Below are positions 1 through 7,547 of a stretch of DNA of 64,000 nt, piece after piece (positions within the stretch are counted from its first letter, which is position 1; every line of letters begins with the position of its first letter). The notes below the pieces were generated by a model. It ran no database searches. It worked only from the letters and a program-made list of their open reading frames with translations, and was not told the DNA's origin. The stretch spans positions 2,292,221 through 2,356,220 of the forward strand of contig NZ_HG966617.1 of assembly GCF_000689395.1 (NCBI RefSeq), read 5' to 3'. The DNA comes from Candidatus Phaeomarinobacter ectocarpi (lineage in GTDB: Bacteria; Pseudomonadota; Alphaproteobacteria; CGMCC-115125). The translations under genes and the position numbers were made by a program.

Positions 1-168
1 GGTCTGTTACGCATCCATGACCCGGATCGCATCACCAGCATTTGTATCGCCAGCATCAATGGCACGGCCCTGAACCTGATCACCATTCCCGAGTACGATT
101 GGGGCGAAACACAAGCCGTCATTGATGACATCACGAACACAATCATCGATGGTCTTAAATCGGTCTGA
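1..168 (+). CDS. C-terminal fragment, probably TetR-family regulator
   Basis: The first frame is open from base 1 to a TGA at 166-168 and encodes the last 55 residues of a protein whose start lies outside the window. The fragment is helical in character and ends IDGLKSV. Its pattern, a short amphipathic helix, a hydrophobic stretch around NGTALNLI and a terminal helix, resembles the ligand-binding C-terminus of TetR/AcrR regulators. No DNA-binding domain is visible because of the truncation, so the family call is an inference from the tail only. Confidence 0.4.
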   Translation, partial: GLLRIHDPDRITSICIASINGTALNLITIPEYDWGETQAVIDDITNTIIDGLKSV

Positions 169-266
169 AACACCCGACCCATCGACATTGCAGGTGGTTT
201 TCGCCATACTCCGCCCGCATTCAAACCCGGATTCTGACCCGGAATTTCAAGAAGGCTTTTGACCAG

Positions 267-494
267 ATGTCCGACGAAAACCTGCCCGACCGCATCACTG
301 TTCTGGCCAAGGAATTCACCCCTGCCGCGATGGAGTTTCACCGTCGCCACATGGCTGAAAAGGGATACCGTCTCGACGGCGGCATCACCCCGCGCCAGTT
401 TCAGGTGACAGACGGTCTCGGCGATCCGGACATCCTGTTCGACGGCGACATGTATTACGCCGCGACCTTCGTCAAAAGCACTGTGGACGACTAA
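267..494 (+). CDS. Small hypothetical protein (75 aa)
   Basis: A 75-residue soluble, acidic protein with no signal peptide or membrane segment. It contains a charged N-terminal half (EFHRRHMAEKGYRLDGG) and a C-terminal half rich in Asp/Phe/Tyr (DILFDGDMYYAATFV). I do not recognise the family. It is supported by typical codon use, an ATG start and a clear rho-independent terminator about 60 bases after the stop. The upstream gap of about 100 bases could hold its own promoter. Confidence 0.6.
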   Translation: MSDENLPDRITVLAKEFTPAAMEFHRRHMAEKGYRLDGGITPRQFQVTDGLGDPDILFDGDMYYAATFVKSTVDD

Positions 495-553
495 GCCGAC
501 GACTGGGTCCACACCCTCCCGGTCCCTGATTTGACCGGATCAGTCACCTATCC

Positions 554-590
554 AAAAAGGCAGCGACCGGAACCCGGCGCTGCCTTTTTT
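554..590 (+). terminator. Rho-independent terminator
   Basis: A stem GGCAGCG / CGCTGCC with a 12-base loop is preceded by AAAAA and followed by TTTTTT. It lies about 60 bases after the 75-aa hypothetical gene and upstream of the Fur-box-like site of bfd. Confidence 0.8.
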
Positions 591-671
591 CGTTCTGACA
601 GGCGAAAACCGCCGATTTCAGCCGGTCTGGATGATGCGGCAGATTAACCGTCATCGTCAGAAGCACTTGAA

Positions 672-690
672 AATGCGAATAGCTCTCATT
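672..690 (+). promoter_or_regulatory. Fur-box-like operator upstream of bfd
   Basis: The 19 bases AATGCGAATAGCTCTCATT form an imperfect inverted repeat (arms AATGCGAAT and GCTCTCATT, 6 of 9 positions symmetric). The reverse strand reads AATGAGAGCTATTCGCATT, close to the classical Fur box pattern AATGANAAT-N-ATTNTCATT. It ends 39 bases before the bfd start codon, a sensible place for iron-dependent repression. In many alphaproteobacteria Irr/RirA take over from Fur, so the regulator is not certain. Confidence 0.5.
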
Positions 691-729
691 ATTGTCTAAA
701 CATCAACCGAGACTCGAGGGTTTCCGACG

Positions 730-936
730 ATGTTTGTCTGCAGCTGCAATGCCTACCGCGATACCCAGATCGCCGACGCCGCCCGCAAGGGCGCCCGCAC
801 GGCGTGTGAAGCCTATGAAGCGTTGGGCAACGGTCCCAATTGCGGCGGCTGCCTCGACACGGCGACCAAGATTGTTGACCAGGTACACGCGGCACGTACC
901 GCGTCCCACGCCGCTTTCAGCAACGCGGCGGACTGA
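730..936 (+). CDS. bfd: Bacterioferritin-associated ferredoxin (Bfd-like)
   Basis: This 68-aa protein carries the Bfd-type [2Fe-2S] cysteine set: Cys4 and Cys6 (CSC) near the N-terminus and a later CGGC pair (NCGGCLD, Cys38 and Cys41). Bfd proteins donate electrons to bacterioferritin to release stored iron. The bacterioferritin gene lies immediately downstream, convergent, about 115 bases away. A Fur-box-like site precedes the gene, fitting induction under iron limitation. The C-terminal tail beyond residue 50 is Ala/His-rich and variable. Confidence 0.88.
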   Translation: MFVCSCNAYRDTQIADAARKGARTACEAYEALGNGPNCGGCLDTATKIVDQVHAARTASHAAFSNAAD

Positions 937-1050
937 CACCCATGTTTCTCTGGCGCGCCCAGCTTGAGCGAGACACCTGCGCAATAACGCGCCGCCGGGT
1001 TTCCGACGACGCGCTTAAGATCTCGCAAACCGATATGCCGGAAAAGAAGC

Positions 1051-1536
1051 CTACGCTTCTGGCCCTTTTGACTCGGTATGTAGCTGGACATAATTCTGCA
1101 GGCCCATCTTCTCGATAAGGCTCTGCTGGGTCTCGATCCAGTCCACATGTTCTTCTTCGCTCTCCAGAATGGATGCAAACAGGTCGCGGCTGACGTAGTC
1201 GCGCAGGTTTTCGCAATCCGCCAGCGCGTTTTTCAGGTCGCCAATGGCCTCCACTTCAAGCGCAAGATCGCTGGCAATCACCTCTTCCACATTTTCACCG
1301 ATGCGCAGCTGCCCGAGCGACTGAAGATTGGGCAGGCCTTCCAGAAACAGGATGCGCTTGATGAGTTCATCCGCGTGCTTCATCTCATCGATGGACGCGT
1401 CGTACTCATGTTCCCCAAGTTTCGACAGACCCCAGTCCTCCAGCATCCGCGAATGCAGGAAGTATTGGTTGATCGCGGTCAGCTCGTTTTTGAGAATCTT
1501 GTTGAGGTGGTCGATGACGACCTTTTCGCCCTTCAT
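1051..1536 (-). CDS. bfr: Bacterioferritin
   Basis: A full-length 161-aa bacterioferritin, an iron-storage 24-mer with haem at dimer interfaces. All ferroxidase ligands are in canonical positions: Glu18, Glu51, His54, Glu94, Glu127 and His130. Met52, the haem ligand, is present in the EMKH motif. The gene is convergent with bfd, so storage and mobilisation genes are adjacent but separately transcribed. The C-terminal ESKGPEA extension is ordinary. The start ATG follows a moderate purine-rich stretch. Confidence 0.96.
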   Translation of the reverse strand: MKGEKVVIDHLNKILKNELTAINQYFLHSRMLEDWGLSKLGEHEYDASIDEMKHADELIKRILFLEGLPNLQSLGQLRIGENVEEVIASDLALEVEAIGDLKNALADCENLRDYVSRDLFASILESEEEHVDWIETQQSLIEKMGLQNYVQLHTESKGPEA

Positions 1537-1604
1537 TGCGGCTTATCCCTACGCATACTTTGGTGAATCGGGTTCCTAGCTTCGCGGCACCCTAGCACGC
1601 ACCA

Positions 1605-2522
1605 TCAGGCAAGTCCGGCGCGCTTTGCAAACACCTCGATCACCTCGTCGCCGGCTTCTTCCTGCACGAAGTGGCCCGCATTGGGGATCGTGTCGAAGGT
1701 CGCGCCGTCGATCATCGACGCCCACTGCTTGCCCCATTCCGGCGTGAACACACCATCCGCGTCGCCGAAGATCACATGCACCGGCTTGCCCGGTGTCTTG
1801 AGAGCTTCAAAGCAACGCTCCTGATCCTTGCCGTTGCCGGCCTCATATTCCCAGTTGGGAATGCACCACGGGAACCGTCGTGTCCCGGCCCGGCTCTCGC
1901 CACCGGCTGTAAAGGGCGCCTCATATGCCGCCCTGATTGCCGCATGATCAGTCTCCGGCCGGCGGGATGAGAGGGCCACAATGCCGCCGGATGGGAAGTA
2001 CCCTTCCATCGCCGCCAGCCATAACGGGTTGCAGGCTGAGTCCCGCCAGAACTTGATGCCGTCCGAATATTCATAGCCGTCATGGTGCAGCCACGTATTC
2101 ATGATCACGAGGCGCGAGAACCGTTCGGGCATATCCACCGCCTGCCGCAGCCCGGTCGGCCCGCCCCAGTCCTGCACAAAGACCGTGATGTCCGTGAGAT
2201 CCAGCGTCTCAATCAGATGGCGGATGCGCTCGCAGTGGCGCTCGATTACATACCAGGCGTCATCCACCGGCTTGTCCGAGCGCCCGAAGCCCGCAAGGTC
2301 ATAGGCAATCACCCGAAAGCCCAGATCCAGCAACGGCTGGATCATCTTGCGAGAGAGATACGCCCAGGTGGGCTCCCCATGGGTCAGCAGCGCCACCGGC
2401 GCATCCTTCGGGCCTTCATCGATGTGGTGAACCCGCAAGCCCTCCCACTCCAGATAATGCGGGGCATAAGGCCAGTCCGGCAGATTTTCAAAATGCACAT
2501 CAGGGGTGCGAACGAATTCCAT
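1605..2522 (-). CDS. Haloalkane dehalogenase (HLD-I type alpha/beta hydrolase)
   Basis: The 305-aa protein shows the alpha/beta-hydrolase signature of haloalkane dehalogenases, which hydrolyse carbon-halogen bonds of haloalkanes in the cytoplasm. The oxyanion motif HGEPTW is at 48-53, the nucleophile Asp118 sits in VQDWGG, the probable acid is in FGDAD (253-256), and the catalytic His284 is in NAGHFVQEE. Trp119 next to the nucleophile is a halide-stabilising residue. The HGEPTW motif and the acid after strand 7 point to subfamily I (DhlA/DhmA-like). The start has a GGAGG eight bases upstream. The gene is divergent from a thiolase gene. Confidence 0.85.
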   Translation of the reverse strand: MEFVRTPDVHFENLPDWPYAPHYLEWEGLRVHHIDEGPKDAPVALLTHGEPTWAYLSRKMIQPLLDLGFRVIAYDLAGFGRSDKPVDDAWYVIERHCERIRHLIETLDLTDITVFVQDWGGPTGLRQAVDMPERFSRLVIMNTWLHHDGYEYSDGIKFWRDSACNPLWLAAMEGYFPSGGIVALSSRRPETDHAAIRAAYEAPFTAGGESRAGTRRFPWCIPNWEYEAGNGKDQERCFEALKTPGKPVHVIFGDADGVFTPEWGKQWASMIDGATFDTIPNAGHFVQEEAGDEVIEVFAKRAGLA

Positions 2523-2637
2523 GGCAGACGCCTCCAGGCGTAGTTTGTAGTGGGCGTTACATTATCAAGACCTTGCACCAAAAACCTGCGCAGCTTAAGC
2601 CTTTGCCCACCAAAAAGTTTAGCCGGAGACAACAGCC

Positions 2638-3852
2638 ATGTCCGCAAAGCCCGTCATTTTCGATGGTGTCCGCACCCCCTTTGGCCGCCACGGGGGCGCC
2701 ATGTCCCGCCTGCGGACCGATGAGCTGGCTGCGGCCCCCATCCGTGAAGTGCTCACGCGCTCCGGGCTCGACAGCGCGGCTGTGGAAGACGTGATCCTCG
2801 GCGACACCAACCAGGCCGGTGAAGACAGTCGCAACATTGCCCGCAATGCCTCCCTCATTGCAGGCCTGCCGGAAAAAACCGGTGGCCTTACCGTCAACCG
2901 TCTGTGCGGCTCAGGCCTTGCCGCCGTCATGGATGCGGGCCGCGCCATCAAGTGCGATGAAGGCGACATGTTCATTGCCGGCGGCATTGAAAGCATGAGC
3001 CGCGCACCACTTGTGATGTCAAAAGCCACCAGCCCGTTTGACCGTGGTCAGCAGCTGGAAGATTCCACCATCGGCTGGCGCTTCCCCAACCGCGATCTGC
3101 TGCAGCGCATCGGCAACGACACCATGCCGCAAACAGCAGAGAACATTGCAGAGCGCCTGGGCATCACCCGCGCCGACTCCGATACGTTCGCCGCTGCCTC
3201 CCACCAGAAATATGAAGCCGCCCTCGCCCGGGGCTTTTTTGCCGACGAGATCATGGATCTCGAAGTGCCCGCCGCCAAGCGCAAGGCCCCGCCGGAAATC
3301 TGCAACGCTGATGAAGGCCCCCGCCCGGGCACGACTGTTGAAGGTCTTGAGAAACTCCGCCCCATCCACGGCGAAGGTGGCGTTGTCACTGCCGCCAATG
3401 CGTCAGGCATCAATGATGGTGCCGCAGCGCTCATCATCGGTAACGAAGACAAAGGCACGAGCCTTGGCCTCAAGCCCCGCGCCCGCCTTGTCTCGGCCGC
3501 CATCGCTGGCGTCGAGCCGCGCGTCATGGGCCTTGGCCCGGTGGACGCCTCCAAGAAGGCCCTGGCCCGTGCCGGCCTGTCCCTCAAGGACATGGACGTG
3601 CTGGAACTCAACGAGGCCTTCGCCGCCCAGGTACTCGGCTGCCTCAAGCAGATGGACATCACCTTTGATGATCCACGCGTGAACCCCAATGGCGGCGCCA
3701 TCGCCATCGGTCATCCGCTCGGCGCATCCGGCGCCCGCCTGGCACTCACAGCCATTCGCGCCCTTGAGGAACAGGACAAGAAATACGCCCTCGTCTCCAT
3801 GTGCATCGGCATTGGCCAGGGCATTGCTGCCATCTTTGAACGTGCCGAATAA
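2638..3852 (+). CDS. Acetyl-CoA acetyltransferase / 3-oxoacyl-CoA thiolase
   Basis: A 404-aa thiolase with all catalytic elements: nucleophile Cys90 in NRLCGSGL, His359 in GHPLGASG and the second Cys389 in CIGIGQG. The N-terminal sequence (FDGVRTPFGRHGG) and length resemble PcaF-type 3-oxoadipyl-CoA/acetyl-CoA thiolases. The exact substrate cannot be set from sequence. A GGAGA lies just upstream of the ATG. The next gene, a flavodoxin-fold protein, starts 23 bases after the stop and is probably co-transcribed. Confidence 0.92.
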   Translation: MSAKPVIFDGVRTPFGRHGGAMSRLRTDELAAAPIREVLTRSGLDSAAVEDVILGDTNQAGEDSRNIARNASLIAGLPEKTGGLTVNRLCGSGLAAVMDAGRAIKCDEGDMFIAGGIESMSRAPLVMSKATSPFDRGQQLEDSTIGWRFPNRDLLQRIGNDTMPQTAENIAERLGITRADSDTFAAASHQKYEAALARGFFADEIMDLEVPAAKRKAPPEICNADEGPRPGTTVEGLEKLRPIHGEGGVVTAANASGINDGAAALIIGNEDKGTSLGLKPRARLVSAAIAGVEPRVMGLGPVDASKKALARAGLSLKDMDVLELNEAFAAQVLGCLKQMDITFDDPRVNPNGGAIAIGHPLGASGARLALTAIRALEEQDKKYALVSMCIGIGQGIAAIFERAE

Positions 3853-3875
3853 CCAACACTGAATAGTCTCGCCCC

Positions 3876-4340
3876 ATGACAAAGCGCCTGCTCATCGTCG
3901 CCCATGCGCCATCACCCAATACGGTGGCCATGCGCGACGCTGTGCTGGAGGGCGCGCAGCACCCTGACATTGCAAGCATCACGCCTGATGTCCGTTCACC
4001 GTTCGATACGGCTGCTGATGACGTGATGGCAGCCGACGGCATCATTTTGCTGACAACTGAAAATCTCGGCTACATGTCCGGCGCCATGAAGGACTTCTTC
4101 GACCGCACTTACTATCCGGTGCTGGAGGAGAAACAGGGTCTGCCCTGCGCCATTGTCATCCGCGCCGGCAATGACGGCACCGGCACAAAGCGCGGCCTTG
4201 ATACCATTCTCACCGGCCTGCGCTGGAAACAGGTCAGCGATCCGCTGATCTGCAAGGGAGAGTGGGACGACGCCTTTTTGCCCTCATGCAGCGAAATCGG
4301 CATGACGCTCGCCGCCGGGCTTGAAGCTGGCGTTTTCTAG
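3876..4340 (+). CDS. Flavodoxin-fold / NADPH-dependent FMN reductase-like protein
   Basis: A 154-aa protein with a Rossmann-like start (RLLIVAHAPSPNT, a phosphate-binding loop for FMN) and the TTENLGYMSGAMKDFFDRTYY segment (split by function: NLGYMSG loop and DFFDRTYY helix). This segment is typical of flavodoxin-like FMN reductases and NADPH:quinone reductases. It probably binds FMN and acts as a small cytoplasmic flavoprotein. It follows the thiolase in what looks like a two-gene unit. The partner and substrate are unknown. Confidence 0.72.
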   Translation: MTKRLLIVAHAPSPNTVAMRDAVLEGAQHPDIASITPDVRSPFDTAADDVMAADGIILLTTENLGYMSGAMKDFFDRTYYPVLEEKQGLPCAIVIRAGNDGTGTKRGLDTILTGLRWKQVSDPLICKGEWDDAFLPSCSEIGMTLAAGLEAGVF

Positions 4341-4524
4341 CTCTGGTTGTGCCGTCTCACCCGGGACCCGCAGGAAATGCGCCAATAATCCAGATTGGTA
4401 TCTAGAGACTTCATTAAACAACACCCGTTATATGTGTAGTTTCAAGCACATTTATCGCTGGGTAAGTCCCTCGTGACTGTGCGTCTGCAGCACCCTTCAG
4501 GGGCGTTTTTCCGGGGCATTGTCG

Positions 4525-5067
4525 ATGTCATCACTGGCAAGCGATATACCAGCGGCCCTTACGGCCAATGACGTCATCGAAGGCGGACACCAAATCCGCA
4601 CGCAGCTGACCATTTGCGATACCGCAACAAGCGAGGGTGGTCAGACCCTTCTGAGTTACTACAAATCTCATCAGGCCCGCGGCGTCTTTCCTCAGCGTAC
4701 GAACATGCCCTGCCGTGAATTGCTCGGCATCATGCCGGATCTCTTCATGCTGGAACCTGTAGATGCCGATGGGAACGACTGGCGCTTCCGCCTGGTCGGC
4801 CAGGGGCTTGTCGAGCACGTGGGTGTGGACGCCACCGGCCTGTGCATTTCGCAGGCCTATGAGGCAGCGGATGCCGAACGCAATGCCGGCGACTATCGTG
4901 ACGTCGCCATCAACGGCAACACCCGCATCACCCGCGGCACGTTTCTCGGGATTGATCGCGAATTTCTGCAGATGGAAATCGTGCATGTGCCCATGATCGG
5001 CGCCGACGGCGAAACACCGTGGGTACTTGGCGGGCTCTTCATCCAGCCTGTACCCTGTTCGAGCTGA
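4525..5067 (+). CDS. PAS-like sensory domain protein
   Basis: A protein of about 180 aa of the alphaproteobacterial single-PAS type (PAS_5-like). It has a helical N-terminal lead, then CRELLGIMPDLFMLE, DWRFRLVGQGLVEHVG, a central helix, and terminal strands ending VPMIGADGETPWVLGGLF. These resemble the beta-strand/helix order of such stand-alone PAS proteins. There is no output domain. A TTG two codons upstream (4519) is an alternative start. It is convergent with the NTF2-like gene, whose stop is six bases away. Confidence 0.6.
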   Translation: MSSLASDIPAALTANDVIEGGHQIRTQLTICDTATSEGGQTLLSYYKSHQARGVFPQRTNMPCRELLGIMPDLFMLEPVDADGNDWRFRLVGQGLVEHVGVDATGLCISQAYEAADAERNAGDYRDVAINGNTRITRGTFLGIDREFLQMEIVHVPMIGADGETPWVLGGLFIQPVPCSS

Positions 5068-5073
5068 CCGGTT

Positions 5074-5448
5074 CTACTTGGACGCCTCGAGTTCAGGAAT
5101 GTCGCCGAAAAATCCATCGACGCGCACAACCTTGCCGGCGTCATCAAGTTCCGTGACATCCATGCCCGGCATCACCGGCGTGCCGCCTGAAGAAACCATC
5201 CACGTATAGCGGTAGCGGTTGTGGTGAACATTGAACCCGCTCGTCCGTTCCGCTTTCGCATCGGCAATGTCCTCACGGAATTTGTGGACCATCGTCTCGA
5301 ACGCATCGATACCGACCACATAATTGTCCGGATCAACAAAAAGCACGTTTGGCGACAGCGCAGCCTCAAGATGCCCCCGAACCTTCGCGGGATCTTTTTC
5401 ATTCCAGGCTGCCATCATGGCCTCAAGGCTGGGAGGAATTGCGGACAT
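5074..5448 (-). CDS. NTF2-like / SnoaL-like domain protein
   Basis: A 124-aa protein with the NTF2 fold pattern: N-terminal helix (AMMAAWNEKDPAKVRGHLEA in two turns), FVDPDNYVVG strand, FETMVHKFRED helix, and a terminal strand pair with RVDGFFGD. Such proteins are small cytoplasmic enzymes or binding proteins (SnoaL/polyketide-cyclase-like or limonene-epoxide-hydrolase-like). The open frame extends upstream, but the ATG at 5448 has GGAGA at the right distance and fits the domain start. It is divergent from a TetR gene with a palindromic operator between them, so it is the probable regulated gene. Confidence 0.7.
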   Translation of the reverse strand: MSAIPPSLEAMMAAWNEKDPAKVRGHLEAALSPNVLFVDPDNYVVGIDAFETMVHKFREDIADAKAERTSGFNVHHNRYRYTWMVSSGGTPVMPGMDVTELDDAGKVVRVDGFFGDIPELEASK

Positions 5449-5466
5449 GAGATATCTCCATAAATA

Positions 5467-5483
5467 AAACCGACCAGCGGTTT
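5467..5483. promoter_or_regulatory. Inverted repeat AAACCG-N5-CGGTTT, likely TetR operator
   Basis: A perfect 6+6 inverted repeat (AAACCG ACCAG CGGTTT) lies in the 100-base spacer between the NTF2-like gene and the divergent TetR gene. ACCG/CGGT arms with a short spacer are a common TetR-family operator form. The following TATATAGAAT could be a -10 element for either direction. Confidence 0.55.
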
Positions 5484-5548
5484 GTATATAGAATGGATCA
5501 TCGCACGTAAAGGCTTTTGACCGGAGCAACTTTTGCGTAAAAGACCTC

Positions 5549-6133
5549 ATGGCGCTTCAGGTACACCGTCGGGAGAAGACACGCGCTGCTTTGCTGAAAC
5601 ACGCAAAGCGGCTGATGCTGCGCCATGGATATGAGGCAACAACCACCCAGATGATTCTGGATGCAACCGGCCTCAGCAAAGGCGCCCTCTACCATCACTT
5701 CGCCAGCAAGGCCGATATTGCCGAGGCGATCTATGCGCAAACCTCCCGCGAAGCCATCACCGCTGCGGCCCGAAGCGCTGCCCGCACACGCTCACCGCTG
5801 GAGGCTCTCAGAAAGTCAGCCCTCGCATGGCTGGACCAGATCAAGCAGCCAACCACCGCCCGCGTGCTGTTCGACCTGGGCCCGCAGGCCCTTGGCTGGC
5901 GACGGGCCAAGGCCATTGAGGATGAAAACAGCCTCGCAGCCATGACGCGGTCCCTTGAGGCCGCCATGGCTGCCGGTGAAATCGACCTCCCCTCACCGGC
6001 CATCACAGCCCGGATGCTCAACGCCTTGATGGCGGAAGCGGCCTATCTGCACCTGGAATTCGGCGACAGCACCCGCAAGGAAGTGGAGCGTACGCTCACC
6101 TCCTTCCTCAATGCATTGCCGCGCCCCAAATGA
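5549..6133 (+). CDS. TetR/AcrR family transcriptional regulator
   Basis: A 194-aa repressor. The N-terminal helix-turn-helix spans about residues 12-58 (TQMILDATGLSKGALYHHFASKAD, with the recognition helix SKGALYHHF typical of TetR). The rest is a helical ligand-binding domain of the QacR/YfiR-like kind. It probably represses itself and the divergent NTF2-like gene through the adjacent palindrome. Its stop overlaps the start of the pseudouridine synthase gene (ATGA), so the two are translationally coupled. Confidence 0.92.
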   Translation: MALQVHRREKTRAALLKHAKRLMLRHGYEATTTQMILDATGLSKGALYHHFASKADIAEAIYAQTSREAITAAARSAARTRSPLEALRKSALAWLDQIKQPTTARVLFDLGPQALGWRRAKAIEDENSLAAMTRSLEAAMAAGEIDLPSPAITARMLNALMAEAAYLHLEFGDSTRKEVERTLTSFLNALPRPK

Positions 6134-6801
6134 CGCCAGCACCCCTCCGCCCGTTTGAGTACGCGCCTCCCATGGAGCCCTATCTGGATGTGCTGCATGT
6201 GGACGACGACATTCTGATCCTCAACAAGCAGCCGGGCATTCTCAGCGTGGCCGGCAACAGGCCCGGCCTTGAAGATTGTTTGGTGGCCCGCGCGGAAGAG
6301 CGTTATCCCGGCATCAAGCTCATTCACCGGCTGGACAAGGATACCTCCGGCGTTTTCATCATGGGCCGCCATCACCGGGCCCAGCGGCATCTCAGCCGCC
6401 AGTTTGAAAGCCGCCGCACCACAAAACACTATGTGGCGCGGGTCGAAGGACACGTGGAAGGCGACAGCGGCACCATAGATCTGCCCCTTGGCACAGACCC
6501 GGACCAGCGCCCCAAACAGATGGTCGATCATCAAGACGGCCGCCCCGCCATCACCCACTGGCAGGTCATGGACCGCGAAGCATATGTCACCCGCCTGCTG
6601 CTGCGCCCCGAAACAGGCCGCTCGCACCAGCTGCGTGTTCATATGTGCGAATTGGGCCATCCCATCCTGGGCGATAACTTCTATGCAGATGATCACGTGC
6701 TCGCGAAGGCCGATCGCCTGCAACTGCATGCCCTCGCCCTCACCTTCCGCCACCCGGATGGCGGCACGCCCATGACCTATTTCGCCCGCACACCGTTCTA
6801 G
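6130..6801 (+). CDS. RluA-family pseudouridine synthase
   Basis: A 223-aa enzyme isomerising uridine to pseudouridine in RNA. The catalytic motif HRLDKDTSG is at 66-74 with Asp69 as nucleophile. The RSHQLRVHM motif and GHPILGD follow, as in RluA/RluC/RluD. The absence of an S4 domain and the short length match RluA-type enzymes (tRNA U32 / 23S U746 in E. coli), but the target is inferred only. It overlaps the TetR stop by four bases, and its own 3' end overlaps the convergent amidotransferase gene. Confidence 0.88.
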   Translation: MTPAPLRPFEYAPPMEPYLDVLHVDDDILILNKQPGILSVAGNRPGLEDCLVARAEERYPGIKLIHRLDKDTSGVFIMGRHHRAQRHLSRQFESRRTTKHYVARVEGHVEGDSGTIDLPLGTDPDQRPKQMVDHQDGRPAITHWQVMDREAYVTRLLLRPETGRSHQLRVHMCELGHPILGDNFYADDHVLAKADRLQLHALALTFRHPDGGTPMTYFARTPF

Positions 6802-7505
6802 GCCGCGTCAAACAGACCCGTCTTGAAAAACGCAGCCATGCGATCCGCCACCGTTTGATTGGCAAGCGGCAAACTCAGCGACGCCTTTGCCGCCTCGACG
6901 GCATCCCCCGGCAGACCATCGCTGTACGCATCAATCAGGTCTACCTCATACCGCGCATCAAACTCTGGGTGGGGCTGCAGGCTCATGGCCCACGGGCGGC
7001 CATGGTCATCGTCATAGGCAAGGCCGGCAATCCTGCAGAAGGAACTGGACGCGATGACTCTCGCCCCGTCTGGCACCGTCATCACTTGGTCGCCATGAAA
7101 CGCCAGAAGCGTCAGAGTCCTACCAATGTCAGGCAGGTCATAATCGACAGCGCCCATGGAGCGCCCGCCGGAAAACTTTTCAACCCGCGCGCCCATCGCC
7201 TGGGCCAGCACCTGATGTCCAAAACAGATGCCAATCGTCCGTACGCTCTGCGCCCGGGCGTCGCGAATGAAATCCTCAAGTGGCGGTATCCAAGCGTGGT
7301 CCTCATACGCCCCGCACGCAGACCCGGTAATCAGCCAGCCGTCCGCCGCACCTACAGACGGTGGAAACATACCGCGCTCGACATCATAGACGTCAAAGTC
7401 GAGCCCCAGCCCCGCCAGCAGGTTCATAAACATGACGTCATAATCAGGATGACGGTCAGCCAGCCTGCGGGGGATATGCCCTGTCTTGAGGATGCCGATT
7501 TTCAT
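6798..7505 (-). CDS. Class I glutamine amidotransferase (GATase1) protein
   Basis: A 235-aa stand-alone class I amidotransferase domain. The nucleophile Cys94 is in GICFGHQ, and His179 and Glu181 are in QPHPEF, completing the triad. The oxyanion segment ITGSACGAYED is present. It resembles GMP-synthase-like or gamma-glutamyl hydrolase-like GATases of unknown acceptor. It has a GAGG ribosome-binding site. The stop codons of this gene and of the convergent pseudouridine synthase overlap. Confidence 0.85.
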   Translation of the reverse strand: MKIGILKTGHIPRRLADRHPDYDVMFMNLLAGLGLDFDVYDVERGMFPPSVGAADGWLITGSACGAYEDHAWIPPLEDFIRDARAQSVRTIGICFGHQVLAQAMGARVEKFSGGRSMGAVDYDLPDIGRTLTLLAFHGDQVMTVPDGARVIASSSFCRIAGLAYDDDHGRPWAMSLQPHPEFDARYEVDLIDAYSDGLPGDAVEAAKASLSLPLANQTVADRMAAFFKTGLFDAA

Positions 7506-7547
7506 GACACCTCAATACCACGGACCCCAAGGTTACAAACACCGTCG

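Noticed and set aside
4490-4512. CCCT/AGGG hairpin followed by T-run upstream of the PAS gene
   Set aside because: The stem is only four pairs. Too weak to call.
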